DNA of 64,000 nt, from positions 3,348,001-3,412,000 of the forward strand of contig NZ_FO704551.1 in assembly GCF_000968175.1 (NCBI RefSeq), given 5' to 3'. The number at the start of each line of letters is the position of its first letter. Position 1 is the stretch's first letter. The DNA is from Xenorhabdus poinarii G6 (lineage in GTDB: Bacteria > Pseudomonadota > Gammaproteobacteria > Enterobacterales > Enterobacteriaceae). Made by a program: the position numbers and the translations under genes. This document shows positions 22,577 through 34,266 of the stretch, one piece after another. Under the pieces are notes generated by a model. That model saw only the letters and a program-made list of their open reading frames with translations. It was not told the DNA's origin and searched no databases.

Positions 22577-23029
22577 TTAAGCTTCTGGAACGATGTTAAC
22601 GTTCAACTGTGCGAATACATCGCTATGTACCTGGAAGTGAACTTCGTGCTCACCAACAGTACGCAGAACGCCGTTTGGCAGGCGAACTTCGCTCTTAGAT
22701 ACTTCAACACCAGCCGCAGTGACTGCATCAGCGATGTCACGCGTACCGATAGAGCCGAACAGTTTACCTTCATCACCCGCTTTAGAAGCGATAGTGACAG
22801 AGCCCAGTGCAGTGATTTTCTCTGCATGAGCTTGTGCTGCTGCCAGAACGTCAGCCAGTTTAGCTTCCAGTTCAGCACGGCGAGCTTCGAAGAATTCGAC
22901 GTTTTTCTTAGTAGCAGGAACAGCTTTGCCCTGTGGTACTAAGTAGTTACGAGCATAACCCGCTTTAACGTTAACTTGGTCACCCAGGCCACCCAGGTTC
23001 GCTACTTTATCAAGCAGAATAACTTGCAT
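22577..23029 (-). CDS. rplI: 50S ribosomal protein L9
   Basis: A 150-aa two-domain L9. The N-terminal 23S-binding domain reads [14 protein letters not shown] followed by [16 protein letters not shown] long alanine-rich connecting helix ([19 protein letters not shown]) joins it to the C-terminal domain ending in NVNIVPEA. It is the last gene of the rpsF operon. Confidence 0.99.
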   Translation of the reverse strand: MQVILLDKVANLGGLGDQVNVKAGYARNYLVPQGKAVPATKKNVEFFEARRAELEAKLADVLAAAQAHAEKITALGSVTIASKAGDEGKLFGSIGTRDIADAVTAAGVEVSKSEVRLPNGVLRTVGEHEVHFQVHSDVFAQLNVNIVPEA

Positions 23030-23067
23030 TACCTTATCCTCTCAGAGTCGTTAATGGACTGAGCCTA

Positions 23068-23617
<550 letters not shown>

Positions 23618-23622
23618 CGTAA

Positions 23623-24027
23623 TTACTCTTCAGAATCCCCAGCTTCATCAGCATCATCAACCAGGTCTTCTTCCAGGATCGGATCACGGCTACGACGTTC
23701 GTCTTTAGCCTTAACCATTGGTGATGCTTCAGTTACTGCGTGCTTAACGCGCATAACCATGCTGCGGATAACGGCGTCGTTGAAGCGGAAGTTAGTTTCC
23801 AGCTCATCAATCGCTTCTTGTGGCGCTTCAACGTTCATCAGAACGTAGTGAGCCTTGTGCAGTTTGTTAATTGGGTAAGCCAGTTGACGACGACCCCAAT
23901 CTTCCAAACGGTGAATCTGACCTTGCGCGTTAGTGATAGTCGCACTGTAACGCTCGATCATGCCCGGAACCTGTTCGCTTTGGTCAGGATGGACCATAAA
24001 AACGATTTCGTAATGACGCATTAGCAT
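23623..24027 (-). CDS. rpsF: 30S ribosomal protein S6
   Basis: A 134-aa S6 starting [17 protein letters not shown] after an MLM extension. The second ATG fits the usual N-terminus, so the start may be 24021. The middle has [16 protein letters not shown]. The acidic tail ends in DEAGDSEE, the region extended by RimK-added glutamates in E. coli. It is the first gene of the operon. Confidence 0.97.
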   Translation of the reverse strand: MLMRHYEIVFMVHPDQSEQVPGMIERYSATITNAQGQIHRLEDWGRRQLAYPINKLHKAHYVLMNVEAPQEAIDELETNFRFNDAVIRSMVMRVKHAVTEASPMVKAKDERRSRDPILEEDLVDDADEAGDSEE

Positions 24028-24110
24028 TGCTCCTTACGGATTATTCAGCCTCCTGTCAGGGTCAGCCGTGGCCCATGGAGGCAAGGAACTTGTTTAGTAC
24101 GGCTGAAAAA
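24028..24110 (-). promoter_or_regulatory. S6:S18-type autoregulatory leader of rpsF
   Basis: On the leftward transcript TCAGCCGT (24099-24106, read in reverse) pairs with ACGGCTGA (24062-24069). Inside and beyond this, GCCTCC at 24077-24082 can pair with GGAGGC at 24048-24053, so two mutually interlocked helices are possible just before the GGAG ribosome-binding site. In enterobacteria the rpsF leader binds the S6:S18 dimer and blocks translation. Position and sequence fit; binding here is inferred. Confidence 0.7.
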
Positions 24111-24224
24111 TCGACGCGTCACTATACCCGCACAACATAAAAAACTCAAGGTACGGGCAGAGAAAAACTCATTTAATCTTATTTCCGATCCGCGTGCCGA
24201 TCATTCGGGACCAATAACGCATTT

Positions 24225-24959
24225 TCAGACGTTTCTCTGGCGTACGATTTCAAACAAGCCTATCCCGGTTGCAACCGAGACGTTCAAAGAAGAGACTGAA
24301 CCCGCCATCGGAATACTGATCAATTCATCACAATGTTCACGGGTCAAGCGACGCATCCCTTCGCCTTCCGCCCCCATGACCAAAGCCGTCGGGCCAACCA
24401 ACTTGCTTTCGTATAACGAATGAGTCGCTTCGCCCGCCGTACCGACCACCCAAATATTGTGTTCTTGCAATAAACGCAATGTCCGGGCGAGATTGGTCAC
24501 CCGGATCAGCGGTACACTTTCTGCCGCGCCACAGGCCACTTTTCTGGCCGTCGCATTCAATTGCGCCGAACGATCACGGGGAACAATCACCGCATCAACC
24601 CCTGCGGCATCTGCTGTACGCAAGCACGCACCCAAATTGTGCGGATCAGTCACACCATCGAGTACCAGCAGGAGTGGACGCGCCAGACGGGATAACAAGT
24701 CCGGCAAATCATTTTCCTGATACTGACGTCCAGGTTTGACCCGTGCAATGATCCCCTGATGAACCGCCCCTTCTGTTTGTGCATCCAACCATTGACGATT
24801 GGCGATTTGTACCGCAATACCGATGCTTTCCAATTCCTGCAATACTGGCGTCAAACGACGATCTTCGCGCCCTTTTAAGACATAAACTTCCATGAAACGT
24901 TGTGGATCGCGCTCCAACAAAGCGTTAACGGCATGGATACCGTAAATAATTTCACTCAT
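24225..24959 (-). CDS. rlmB: 23S rRNA (guanosine-2'-O-)-methyltransferase RlmB
   Basis: SpoU/TrmD-fold enzyme that methylates G2251 in the peptidyl-transferase P loop of 23S rRNA. The 244 aa comprise an N-terminal L30e-like substrate domain ([20 protein letters not shown]) and a knotted SAM domain. Its motifs are [21 protein letters not shown], split by a short gap, then [18 protein letters not shown] and the final [19 protein letters not shown]. It follows rnr, as in E. coli. Confidence 0.97.
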   Translation of the reverse strand: MSEIIYGIHAVNALLERDPQRFMEVYVLKGREDRRLTPVLQELESIGIAVQIANRQWLDAQTEGAVHQGIIARVKPGRQYQENDLPDLLSRLARPLLLVLDGVTDPHNLGACLRTADAAGVDAVIVPRDRSAQLNATARKVACGAAESVPLIRVTNLARTLRLLQEHNIWVVGTAGEATHSLYESKLVGPTALVMGAEGEGMRRLTREHCDELISIPMAGSVSSLNVSVATGIGLFEIVRQRNV

Positions 24960-25039
24960 GACTCACTGATACCTTAAACGATACCTAAAAATAGTGGGCG
25001 GCAGAATCCGCCCTGATTGACGATAAGATGGATGAAGAT

Positions 25040-27580
25040 TTACGGCTTAACCTTAACTGACAAGGAATCCGCGTTTTGTTTCGTGCGTTTTGCTTTCAGT
25101 TTTGCCGTAATTTTTCTCGTCTTGTCTGACGGTTTTTTCTTTTTGTCCTGTTGATGACTCTGTTTAGGATGACCTGACTTCACCGCGCCGGCCTGTTCCG
25201 TCCTTTTCTTTTTACGGGGGACGCTATCAGATTCAACATTTGCTAATTTTTTACGATCACGACTTTTTCTCGCCGGTTTACGCGCTGACGTGTCTTTTGT
25301 CATCTTATCGCGTTTTTTGGCTTTATCACGCGCCGTTTTTCCCCGATTACGGGCTTTATGCGTTGCTGAAAGCAAAGCGAAATCAATATTACGCTCATCC
25401 ATGTGAACGGCGACAACACGAATTTCGACTTCATCACCCAGTTGATAAGTTTGCCCGGAAGATTCCCCGATCAAACGCTGGCCAATATTATCATATCGGT
25501 AATAATCATTATCCAGCGTCGAAACATGCACCAGGCCATCAATGAACAGATCATGCAAGCGGACGAAGAAACCGAAGCCGGTTACGCTGGTGATCAATCC
25601 GGTGAAAACATTACCGACCTGATCTTGCATGAAATCACATTTCAGCCAGTCTGCCACATCCCTTGTCGCTTCGTCAGCACGACGCTCCGTCATAGAACAA
25701 TGGTTACCCAATTGCAACATCTGTTCCAGATCATTGTGCCAACCGCCTGTTGCCGTCTCACTCGGCTCAACGACATTCGGTGTTTGTGTCAGGGCTTGTT
25801 GCGTCGATTCTGCTTGTTGTGCCAATAAATACTTGATTGCCCGGTGCAATGCTAAATCCGGGTAGCGACGGATCGGCGACGTAAAGTGAGAATAGGATCG
25901 CAAGGCCAAACCAAAATGCCCCCGGTTTTCCGGTTCATAGATCGCCTGCTTCATGGAGCGCAATAACAGCGTTTGCAGCAATTCATGATCTGGCCTGTCC
26001 GCGACTTCTTTCATCAATTGCGCATAGTCTTTCGGTTCTGGTTTCATGCCACCTAACAGACTTAACCCCAACTCATTGAAGACCGAACGCAGGTTCAGAA
26101 TACTCTCTTCTCTTGGTCGATCATGAATGCGATATAACGCAGGTTCACGGTGTTTCTCAACAAAACGGGCGGCCGCGATATTTGCCAAAATCATGCACTC
26201 TTCGATCAGCTTATGCGCATCGTTGCGTAAAACCGGCTCTATACGTTCAATGCGCCGCTCGGCATTAAAGATAAATTTGGCTTCTTCTGACTCAAATGAA
26301 ATCGCACCACGCTGCTCACGAGCATTATCCAGCGCCTGATAAAGTTCATGCAAATATTCAATATGTTTCACCAGCGGTTTGTAGTGTTCCCGCAATGCGG
26401 GATCGCCCTGCAAAATCTTCCACACTTTTGTATAGGTCAAACGCGCATGTGAATTCATCACCGCTTCGTAAAATTTGTAGGAGGAGAGCTTACCCTGCGC
26501 GGAGACGGTCATTTCACAAACCATACACAGGCGATCGACTTCCGGGTTGAGAGAGCACAATCCATTGGACAGTACTTCCGGCAGCATCGGGATGACCTGA
26601 GACGGGAAATAGACCGAGTTACCACGGCTACGTGCTTCTGCATCCAGCGCCGTTTGCGGACGAACATAATAACTGACATCGGCAATGGCAACCCACAATC
26701 GCCAACCGCCGCCCGGTTTTCTTTCACAATACACGGCATCGTCGAAATCACGGGCATCTTCGCCATCAATGGTGACCAGCGGCAAATCACGTAAATCGAC
26801 ACGGCCTTGCTTGGCGGATTCCGGCACATTTTCATTCAGATCAGCGACCTGTTTTTCGACCATTGGCGGCCAGCTATGCGGAATTTCATGGGTACGCAGC
26901 GCCATTTCAACCGCGATGTTTGTTCCCATCGTCTCGCCCAAAACTTCAACAATTTTACCGATCGCTTTAGTTCGGCGAGTCGGGCGGTTGGTTAATTCAA
27001 CCACCACGATATTCCCCATTCTTGCGCCACAAATCTCTTCTTTTGGGATCAAGATATCGAAACACAGGCGGCTGTCATCAGGAACGACAAACCCCATGCC
27101 TGCATCAATAAAGTATCGACCAACAATCTGGCTGCATTTGGGTTCCAACACTCGCACAATACGTACTTCAGTACGACCTTTCCTGTCTGGCTGCAAAGGC
27201 TGAGCCAGTACCACATCCCCATGAATTGCCATTTTCATCTGATCGGCGGGCAGATAAAAATCGTCTTTGTGGCCTTCCGCACGCAGAAAACCATAGCCAT
27301 CACGGTGTCCAATCACCGTGCCTTTCAATAAATCCAGCCGCTCCGGTAGCGCATAGCATTGACGGCGGGTGAAAACTAACTGCCCATCTCGTTCCATTGC
27401 CCGTAAACGGCGGCGCAATGCTTCTTGGGCATCTGGCGTGATTAACTGAAGTTCTTGTGCTAATTCCTGACGGCTTACCGGGATGGTGTGTTTAGAAATG
27501 ATATCCAAGATGTATTCACGGCTTGGGATAGGAGATTCGTATTTTTCAGCCTCTCGTTCCTGAAAAGGATCTTTTGACAT
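25040..27580 (-). CDS. rnr: Ribonuclease R
   Basis: Processive 3'-5' exoribonuclease that degrades structured RNA, including rRNA and tmRNA-tagged messages. I use the ATG at 27580: GAGGA lies 7 nt upstream and the protein then begins [15 protein letters not shown] like E. coli RNase R. An upstream in-frame start at 27628 would overlap the nsrR 3' end. The 846 aa run as a helix-turn-helix segment, cold-shock domains (about 75-220), the RNB core with [13 protein letters not shown] acidic residues (here [10 protein letters not shown]), an S1 domain (about 640-725) and a very lysine-rich tail. Confidence 0.96.
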   Translation of the reverse strand: MSKDPFQEREAEKYESPIPSREYILDIISKHTIPVSRQELAQELQLITPDAQEALRRRLRAMERDGQLVFTRRQCYALPERLDLLKGTVIGHRDGYGFLRAEGHKDDFYLPADQMKMAIHGDVVLAQPLQPDRKGRTEVRIVRVLEPKCSQIVGRYFIDAGMGFVVPDDSRLCFDILIPKEEICGARMGNIVVVELTNRPTRRTKAIGKIVEVLGETMGTNIAVEMALRTHEIPHSWPPMVEKQVADLNENVPESAKQGRVDLRDLPLVTIDGEDARDFDDAVYCERKPGGGWRLWVAIADVSYYVRPQTALDAEARSRGNSVYFPSQVIPMLPEVLSNGLCSLNPEVDRLCMVCEMTVSAQGKLSSYKFYEAVMNSHARLTYTKVWKILQGDPALREHYKPLVKHIEYLHELYQALDNAREQRGAISFESEEAKFIFNAERRIERIEPVLRNDAHKLIEECMILANIAAARFVEKHREPALYRIHDRPREESILNLRSVFNELGLSLLGGMKPEPKDYAQLMKEVADRPDHELLQTLLLRSMKQAIYEPENRGHFGLALRSYSHFTSPIRRYPDLALHRAIKYLLAQQAESTQQALTQTPNVVEPSETATGGWHNDLEQMLQLGNHCSMTERRADEATRDVADWLKCDFMQDQVGNVFTGLITSVTGFGFFVRLHDLFIDGLVHVSTLDNDYYRYDNIGQRLIGESSGQTYQLGDEVEIRVVAVHMDERNIDFALLSATHKARNRGKTARDKAKKRDKMTKDTSARKPARKSRDRKKLANVESDSVPRKKKRTEQAGAVKSGHPKQSHQQDKKKKPSDKTRKITAKLKAKRTKQNADSLSVKVKP

Positions 27581-27624
27581 CGTCATTCCTCTGTTGTCAT
27601 CAGCAAGCTGTTTATCCCCTTGCT

Positions 27625-28044
27625 TCACTTAGTCAAAAGCAGTTGATAAAGGGGACGATTGTCTTTGACCAGATCGGCCAAAGTATGTTTATCCAACTCT
27701 TCCAAAAAATTTTGTACCGCTTGGTTCAAGACTGATTTTAAACGGCATGCAGGGGTGATGTGGCAGGCACTACAATCGACCAATGAAAGCGGTTCCAGTG
27801 AACGAACCACCTCACCAATTCTGATCTCGTCGGCGGGCTGACCTAAACGAATGCCGCCATTTTTTCCTCTGACAGCATTGACCAATCCTAAGTGGCTAAG
27901 TTGGTTAATGATTTTTACCATATGGTTACGTGAGACACCATAAACTTCAGTGACTTCTGTAATACTCGTCATTTGGCCTTCAGGTAATGAAGCCATATAA
28001 ATCAGGGCACGTAATCCATAATCGGTAAAACTGGTTAACTGCAC
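27625..28044 (-). CDS. nsrR: Nitric-oxide-sensing repressor NsrR
   Basis: Rrf2-family Fe-S repressor of NO-detoxification genes. The 139 aa start [20 protein letters not shown], and the wing and recognition region reads [15 protein letters not shown]. Three cluster cysteines are present (C91, C94, C100). E. coli has C91, C96 and C102, so the loop between the first two is two residues shorter here. It lies directly upstream of rnr in the same direction, as in E. coli. Confidence 0.95.
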   Translation of the reverse strand: MQLTSFTDYGLRALIYMASLPEGQMTSITEVTEVYGVSRNHMVKIINQLSHLGLVNAVRGKNGGIRLGQPADEIRIGEVVRSLEPLSLVDCSACHITPACRLKSVLNQAVQNFLEELDKHTLADLVKDNRPLYQLLLTK

Positions 28045-28237
28045 ACTTACCTCTGGGAGATTGAAGATAACGGAATTTATTGGGAACCAAAAAATATAGG
28101 ATGATTGGTTTTCGTTAGTTGGTCATCATTATGTGGTTATTTTAACAATTAATCAAAACAGGCGACTTTCTTCTTTATTGCTGCCCCGTACTTCTGCCTG
28201 ACTTCGCCGAAGCAAAGAGGCACACGTTTAAAAAGCA

Positions 28238-28275
28238 AACGTGCTTATAAAAACAAACGCGCTTATAAAAACAAA
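28238..28275. repeat. Two tandem 18-bp direct repeats upstream of nsrR
   Basis: ACGTGCTTATAAAAACAA (28239-28256) is followed immediately by the same 18 bp with one change (28257-28274). They abut the purA terminator. The rest of this 270-bp purA-nsrR gap is AT-rich and must hold the nsrR promoter, but I see no clear -35/-10 pair. Confidence 0.7.
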
Positions 28276-28296
28276 AACCGGGCATTAAGCCCGGTT
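28271..28296 (-). terminator. purA terminator
   Basis: AACCGGGC/GCCCGGTT forms an 8-bp stem with an ATTAA loop and an A run on the left, 19 bp past the purA stop on the leftward transcript. Confidence 0.87.
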
Positions 28297-28314
28297 ATCT
28301 GTACTTAAAATCAA

Positions 28315-29622
<1,308 letters not shown>

Positions 29623-29751
29623 TCACTCGGTTGCTTAAAAATGGATTCTAACATCTCATTTAGCACCTTTCAGTATTTTTTGTTACTTCTGTTATTTCTA
29701 TTCGTAATATAAATAGGCTGATAAGTAGACATTAGTAATGAAAATAACAGA

Positions 29752-29785
29752 CAAAAAGCCACTATATGTTTTCTTACAGTGGCTT
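29752..29785 (-). terminator. hflC terminator
   Basis: AAGCCACT (29756-29763) and AGTGGCTT (29778-29785) form an 8-bp stem, with five A on the left giving a U run on the leftward transcript. A second hairpin, GCGGCCAG/CTGGCCGC (29791-29811), precedes it. The rest of the 276-bp hflC-purA gap shows nothing recognisable. Confidence 0.75.
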
Positions 29786-29889
29786 AGGGTGCGGCCAGAC
29801 ATGCTGGCCGCTATTGGTCTATTTTTTGCAATTGACTTTTTGCAATGGGTCATGAAAGCAGATTGAAGGTGGTCTGCCCGTCAATTCCC

Positions 29890-30888
29890 TTACTCACTTG
29901 CATGATCTTTCTGCTTAGAAGGCGCTTTCATATAACGGAAGAAATCGCTATCCGGGCTGAGCACCATGATGTTGCCATCATTTTTAAAGCTCTTTTCGTA
30001 AGCACGCAGGCTACGGATGAATGCGTAGAATTCTGGATCTTGACTGAAGACGTCGGCAAACAATTTCGTTGCTTCCGCATCCCCTTCACCATGTAATACC
30101 AATGCCTGACTTTGTGCTTCTGCCCTGATTTCAGTCGCAGTTTTATCAGCCGCTGCACGGATTTTCTCAGCTTCTTCCAGACCTTGTGAACGATGGCGAC
30201 GTGCGACAGCTTCACGCTCTGCGCGCATACGCTGATAAATGGCATCTGAAACTTCATCCGGCAAGTTAATTTGCTTGATACGAACGTCCACCACCTCAAT
30301 CCCCAATGCCGCCATACTGTTCGAGTTCAGGGCTAATGGTTTGACTTTTGTCTCTTGCTCTACCCGCGCGGCAGCCGAAGCAATCTCACTGTCTGCGGTA
30401 TCAGCATCACGTGTGCCAAGGTTTAACGCATCACGCACATCGGTTGTCAAACGTCCGCGGGAATCGGTCACAATACCACGCACATCCAAACGACCAATCT
30501 CAGAACGTAGACGGTCACTGAATTTACGTTTCAACAGCAATTCAGCTTGAGCAATTTCTCCGTTACCGGTTGCCAGATAATATCGGCTAAAATCGTTAAT
30601 CCGCCACTTCAGATAAGAGTCAACGATCAGATCCTTATTTTCACTGGTCAGGAAACGGTCTGCTTTGATATCCGTCGTCTGAATACGCGCATCAAGTGTT
30701 TTAACCGTTTCAACAAATGGAATTTTGAAATGCGGGCCCGGTTGATAAACCACCGGTTTATTTTCAGCATCACGCACCACTTTGCCAAAACGCAGCACAA
30801 TGCCACGCTGACCTTCATAGACAATAAAGATCGACGAATACAGCACAACCAATATGGCGGCAATAGCAAAGACGAACGACTTACGCAT
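29890..30888 (-). CDS. hflC: HflC, modulator of FtsH protease
   Basis: SPFH/prohibitin-family protein that forms, with HflK, the large membrane assembly around FtsH and controls degradation of membrane substrates. The 332 aa begin with one membrane anchor (about 3-21, FVFAIAAILVVLYSSIFIV) followed by the band-7 domain from YEGQRGIVLRFG. A helical region rich in charged and Ala residues follows. It starts 2 bp after hflK ends, so the pair is coupled. Confidence 0.97.
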   Translation of the reverse strand: MRKSFVFAIAAILVVLYSSIFIVYEGQRGIVLRFGKVVRDAENKPVVYQPGPHFKIPFVETVKTLDARIQTTDIKADRFLTSENKDLIVDSYLKWRINDFSRYYLATGNGEIAQAELLLKRKFSDRLRSEIGRLDVRGIVTDSRGRLTTDVRDALNLGTRDADTADSEIASAAARVEQETKVKPLALNSNSMAALGIEVVDVRIKQINLPDEVSDAIYQRMRAEREAVARRHRSQGLEEAEKIRAAADKTATEIRAEAQSQALVLHGEGDAEATKLFADVFSQDPEFYAFIRSLRAYEKSFKNDGNIMVLSPDSDFFRYMKAPSKQKDHASE

Positions 30889-30890
30889 GA

Positions 30891-32132
30891 TTATGGTCTC
30901 CCTTGTCTTAGCGTCTCACTACGCAGGCCGTTTAAATCCCCGTAGCCTGAATTGCCATAGCCAGAACTGTTATAATTTGAGCGCCCTTGTGTCGAAGCAG
31001 GCGGTGTTGTGTTACGCGATTCTGGCGTTACCGTGGTGCCCTGAGGGGATTTTGGCACAGCAGACTGTTTACTCAGGATTTGATCCAAGGGTAATACCAG
31101 CATGTTGTTACTCTTTTCGTTTGCAATCACTTTACGGGTATGGCTCAGTACTCGCTCCATGGTTTCAATGTAAAGACGTTCACGCGTAATTTCCGGCGCG
31201 GCTTTATACTCAGGGAGAATTTTGGCAAAACTGGCCACTTCACCCTGTGCCGTTAATACCACACTGACTTTATAGGCTTTAGCATCTTCAATGATACGTT
31301 GAGCCTCACCCTTAGCGATTGGCAGAACAGAGTTGTTGTAAGCTTCAGCTTCACGAATGGTTTTTTGTTCTTCCTCGCGCGCAGCGATAACATCATCGAA
31401 TGCGGCTTTCACCTCTTCTGGCGGACGCGCCGTCTGGAAGTTTACGTCCAGCAAAGTGATCCCCATCTTGTACGGACGAATTGTTTCTTCCAGTACTTTT
31501 TGGGTATCGTTACGTACAATGGTACGATCTGCTGTCAGAATTTTTTCCATTGTGTATTTGCCAACCACGCCACGTACAGCACTGTCCGTTGCCTGGTGCA
31601 AACTATTATCAGGATTGGTGACATTAAAAAGATAAGCCGCGGGATCAGTGACGCGGTACTGAACGTTCATCTCAGCACGAACCACGTTTTCATCTGACGT
31701 CAGCATAACACCCGATGTTGCCAGTTCCCGGACAGATTCGACGTTAACAGCACGAACGCGATCGATAAATGTCATTTTCCAGTTCAAGCCAGGCTGAACA
31801 ACGTGGCTGAATTTACCCAGGCGGGTAACAACACCACGTTCGGTTTCTTTAATGGTATAGAAACCACTGACAACCCAAACAACAACTGCAGCAGCAACGG
31901 TAAGACCAATAAAACGCCCACCAAATTTAGGGTTCTGTTCAGAACCATTTCCACCTTTGTTTCCACCGAGACCACCGAGCTTTTGACTCAGTTTACGGAA
32001 CAGATCGTCGAGATCAGTTGTCCCACGGTTACGACCACCTTTATTGTTGCCGCCGGAGTTGCCGCCATTATTATTGCTGCTTCCCCACGGGTCGCGGTCC
32101 TGTCCGTTATTACCGGGCTGATTCCACGCCAT
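30891..32132 (-). CDS. hflK: HflK, modulator of FtsH protease
   Basis: Partner of HflC in the periplasm-facing FtsH regulatory complex. The 413-aa protein has a Gly/Asn-rich cytoplasmic head (NNNGGNSGGNNKGG), a single membrane segment (about 75-95) and the SPFH domain beginning YTIKETERGVVTRLG. The tail is Pro/Ser/Thr/Gly-rich. It is co-directional with hflX, but the intergenic gap is unusually long for this locus. Confidence 0.97.
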   Translation of the reverse strand: MAWNQPGNNGQDRDPWGSSNNNGGNSGGNNKGGRNRGTTDLDDLFRKLSQKLGGLGGNKGGNGSEQNPKFGGRFIGLTVAAAVVVWVVSGFYTIKETERGVVTRLGKFSHVVQPGLNWKMTFIDRVRAVNVESVRELATSGVMLTSDENVVRAEMNVQYRVTDPAAYLFNVTNPDNSLHQATDSAVRGVVGKYTMEKILTADRTIVRNDTQKVLEETIRPYKMGITLLDVNFQTARPPEEVKAAFDDVIAAREEEQKTIREAEAYNNSVLPIAKGEAQRIIEDAKAYKVSVVLTAQGEVASFAKILPEYKAAPEITRERLYIETMERVLSHTRKVIANEKSNNMLVLPLDQILSKQSAVPKSPQGTTVTPESRNTTPPASTQGRSNYNSSGYGNSGYGDLNGLRSETLRQGRP

Positions 32133-32162
32133 GTTTTAGCTCCACTTTTTAGTTTTTACTGG

Positions 32163-32290
32163 TTTTTCAGAGGTGACTGCTATCCACCCTGATGGGTGAG
32201 GCTTCCCACTTCACGGGCTGCTGTCTGTCCCTGACGAGTCTGACAGTGGCCTCCGTGGGCAGAAACGATGGACTTCATCGTTTTGTAAGC
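32163..32290 (-). mobile_element. Possible IS200/IS605 (TnpB-type) 3'-end relic between hflK and hflX
   Basis: Read leftward, this segment has GTGAAGTGGGAAGCC, then a hairpin CACCC-ATCA-GGGTG, and finishes near AGCAGTCAC. From memory this resembles the non-coding 3' region of IS1341/TnpB-type elements, where the guide (omega) RNA and right end lie. No TnpB coding sequence remains next to it. The family call rests on sequence resemblance alone and is tentative. Confidence 0.4.
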
Positions 32291-32369
32291 AACCAATATT
32301 ATTGGGTGATATTTTCGACAGTGCACATTCTGTCACTGCAATTCTGGCACAGTCCGTTCATCACCATCA

Positions 32370-32420
32370 CCGCCATTTCATTTCTGCTACGCCATGACTA
32401 TCAGCACCTTGAAATGGCGG
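32370..32420. repeat. 11-bp inverted repeat upstream of the hflX 3' end
   Basis: CCGCCATTTCA (32370-32380) and TGAAATGGCGG (32410-32420) are perfect complements separated by 29 nt. The repeat lies 40 bp beyond the hflX stop. No T tract follows on either side, so it is not a standard terminator and may belong to the neighbouring relic. Confidence 0.65.
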
Positions 32421-32459
32421 ATAAAAATGATACCTTGTTTGTTGTCTTGAGCCAATCAA

Positions 32460-33740
32460 TCAGACAATATAACCGGGCAAGCTTGGGTCTTTTTTGCACA
32501 AACGACGCCAATCAACCATTGGCATCCTGACTTCAATACCCACTTGACCATTCTCTTCCATCCATTCACATTCAATGGCCTGAAGCTGATAAAAACGGCT
32601 ACGCAAGCGCCCCGCTTCAGGGGGAAGATGCAATTTATAGTGTGCAATTTCACCGGATAAGCGCTCAGTTAACGCTTGCAGTAACAGTGGGATACCTTCA
32701 CCCGTTTGTGCCGATAACCAAACTCTGACCGGCCGATTTTCTTCATCACGATCAATACGGGGAATAAAATCTTCCAGCATATCGATTTTATTCATGACCC
32801 GTAACGCAGGGATCTCATGTGACTCAATCTCTTCAAGTACATTGTCAACCGCGATAATGTTTTGATCAAGACGATTATCTGCCGCATCAACCACATGTAA
32901 CAATAACTTCGCCTGGCGGGTTTCTTGCAAAGTCGCCTTAAATGCGGCCACCAAATCGTGGGGCAAATGGCGAATAAAACCCACCGTATCAGCCAACACA
33001 ACCGTGCCAACATCCTCCACCGCGATTCGGCGCAATGTTGGGTCCAGTGTGGCAAAGAGCTGGTCAGCCGCATAAACGTCAGAGGAAGTGATGGTATTGA
33101 ATAGACTGGATTTTCCGGCATTGGTGTAACCGACAAGCGAAACGGTGGGGATATCTGCTTTATTGCGTGCTTGTCGCCCTTGTTCACGCTGTTTTTCAAC
33201 TTTGTTGAGACGCCCCAGAATCTGTTTGATTTTGTCACGCAGCATACGGCGGTCACTTTCCAACTGGGTTTCTCCAGGCCCACGCAGCCCGATCCCCCCT
33301 TTTTGGCGTTCAAGGTGAGTCCATCCCCGAACCAGACGGGTAGACAAGTGGCGCAATTGTGCCAGTTCAACTTGTAACTTACCTTCATGCGTTCTTGCCC
33401 GCTGGGCAAAAATATCCAGAATCACGCCGGTGCGATCAACAACACGGCATTGGCACAAACGTTCAAGATTACGTTCCTGAGCCGGGCTAAGAGGATGGTT
33501 AAACAACACCACATCTGCACCACTGTTTTTGACAGCGTCAGCAATTTCCTCTGCTTTACCTTCTCCGACAAAATATTTTGGATGAGGTGCCTTCCGGCTT
33601 CCCGTGACAATCTGCACAGGAGAAACACCTGCGGAAGTCACCAATGACTCAAATTCACTGAGATTTTCCGTATCTTTTTCCTGCGAGAAGAAAACATGCA
33701 CCAGAACAGCTAACTCTCCGCCTTCATAACGATCAAACAA
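32460..33740 (-). CDS. hflX: Ribosome-rescue GTPase HflX
   Basis: GTPase that splits and rescues stalled ribosomes, notably under heat stress. The 426-aa length equals E. coli. The N-terminal HflX domain includes GGIGLRGPGETQLESDRR (148-165). The G domain starts with the P loop GYTNAGKSS (204-212) and includes DTVGFIRHLP and NKIDML. It is in the amiB-mutL-miaA-hfq-hflX-hflK-hflC run. Confidence 0.97.
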   Translation of the reverse strand: MFDRYEGGELAVLVHVFFSQEKDTENLSEFESLVTSAGVSPVQIVTGSRKAPHPKYFVGEGKAEEIADAVKNSGADVVLFNHPLSPAQERNLERLCQCRVVDRTGVILDIFAQRARTHEGKLQVELAQLRHLSTRLVRGWTHLERQKGGIGLRGPGETQLESDRRMLRDKIKQILGRLNKVEKQREQGRQARNKADIPTVSLVGYTNAGKSSLFNTITSSDVYAADQLFATLDPTLRRIAVEDVGTVVLADTVGFIRHLPHDLVAAFKATLQETRQAKLLLHVVDAADNRLDQNIIAVDNVLEEIESHEIPALRVMNKIDMLEDFIPRIDRDEENRPVRVWLSAQTGEGIPLLLQALTERLSGEIAHYKLHLPPEAGRLRSRFYQLQAIECEWMEENGQVGIEVRMPMVDWRRLCKKDPSLPGYIV

Positions 33741-33775
33741 CGGTGCAACCCCTCAGGTTAAGTAAAAACCCAATA

Positions 33776-33811
33776 TGAAAAAACATAGGTAAAGTCTCCC
33801 TACCTATGTTT
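33776..33811. terminator. hfq terminator (bidirectional shape)
   Basis: AAACATAGGTA (33781-33791) pairs with TACCTATGTTT (33801-33811), with an A run on the left and T run on the right. It lies 28 bp beyond hfq and can attenuate transcription into hflX. Confidence 0.85.
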
Positions 33812-33838
33812 TTATTTATGTCAGGCACAGCCACTGAT

Positions 33839-34141
33839 TTACTCAGCGCCATCACTTTCCTGTTGTGCTACTGTGCTACTGCCAGCATGATAATTCCCAA
33901 CACCAGTTGGCACATTCTGGTTGCTACCATGATGAGAGACTGGACGGGAAGGCACAACAGTCGAAATGGCATGTTTATAAACCATCTGGCTGACCGTGTT
34001 TTTCAGTAAAATGACAAACTGGTCAAAAGATTCAATCTGACCCTGTAATTTGATGCCATTGACCAAATAAATAGAAACCGGAACCCTTTCACGCCGCAAA
34101 GCATTCAGGAATGGATCTTGCAGAGATTGCCCCTTAGCCAT
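33839..34141 (-). CDS. hfq: RNA chaperone Hfq
   Basis: Hexameric Sm-like protein that pairs small RNAs with mRNAs. The 100 aa have Sm1 ([20 protein letters not shown]), the Sm2 motif [14 protein letters not shown] and a flexible C-terminal tail ending [14 protein letters not shown] carries the proximal-face Gln8. It is downstream of miaA as in E. coli. The 125-bp gap to miaA probably contains one of the hfq promoters, but none is clear. Confidence 0.99.
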   Translation of the reverse strand: MAKGQSLQDPFLNALRRERVPVSIYLVNGIKLQGQIESFDQFVILLKNTVSQMVYKHAISTVVPSRPVSHHGSNQNVPTGVGNYHAGSSTVAQQESDGAE

Positions 34142-34266
34142 TCTATATTTTCCTTCATTTTGTTTGTTGTTGCTTAATTAAGAATCGATTGGTTCGAAAA
34201 AATAACTACTCAAAAATGACACTTTTACTGATCAATTCACTGATCAATTGTACACAATCAATAAAC

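Noticed and set aside
22547..22942. 131-codon plus-strand open frame across rplI
   Set aside because: It is antisense to the certain L9 gene, has no ribosome site and no family resemblance.
32192..32530. 112-codon plus-strand open frame between hflK and hflX
   Set aside because: It overlaps the hflX 3' end in antisense, lacks a ribosome site and its sequence is explained as the complement of the relic.
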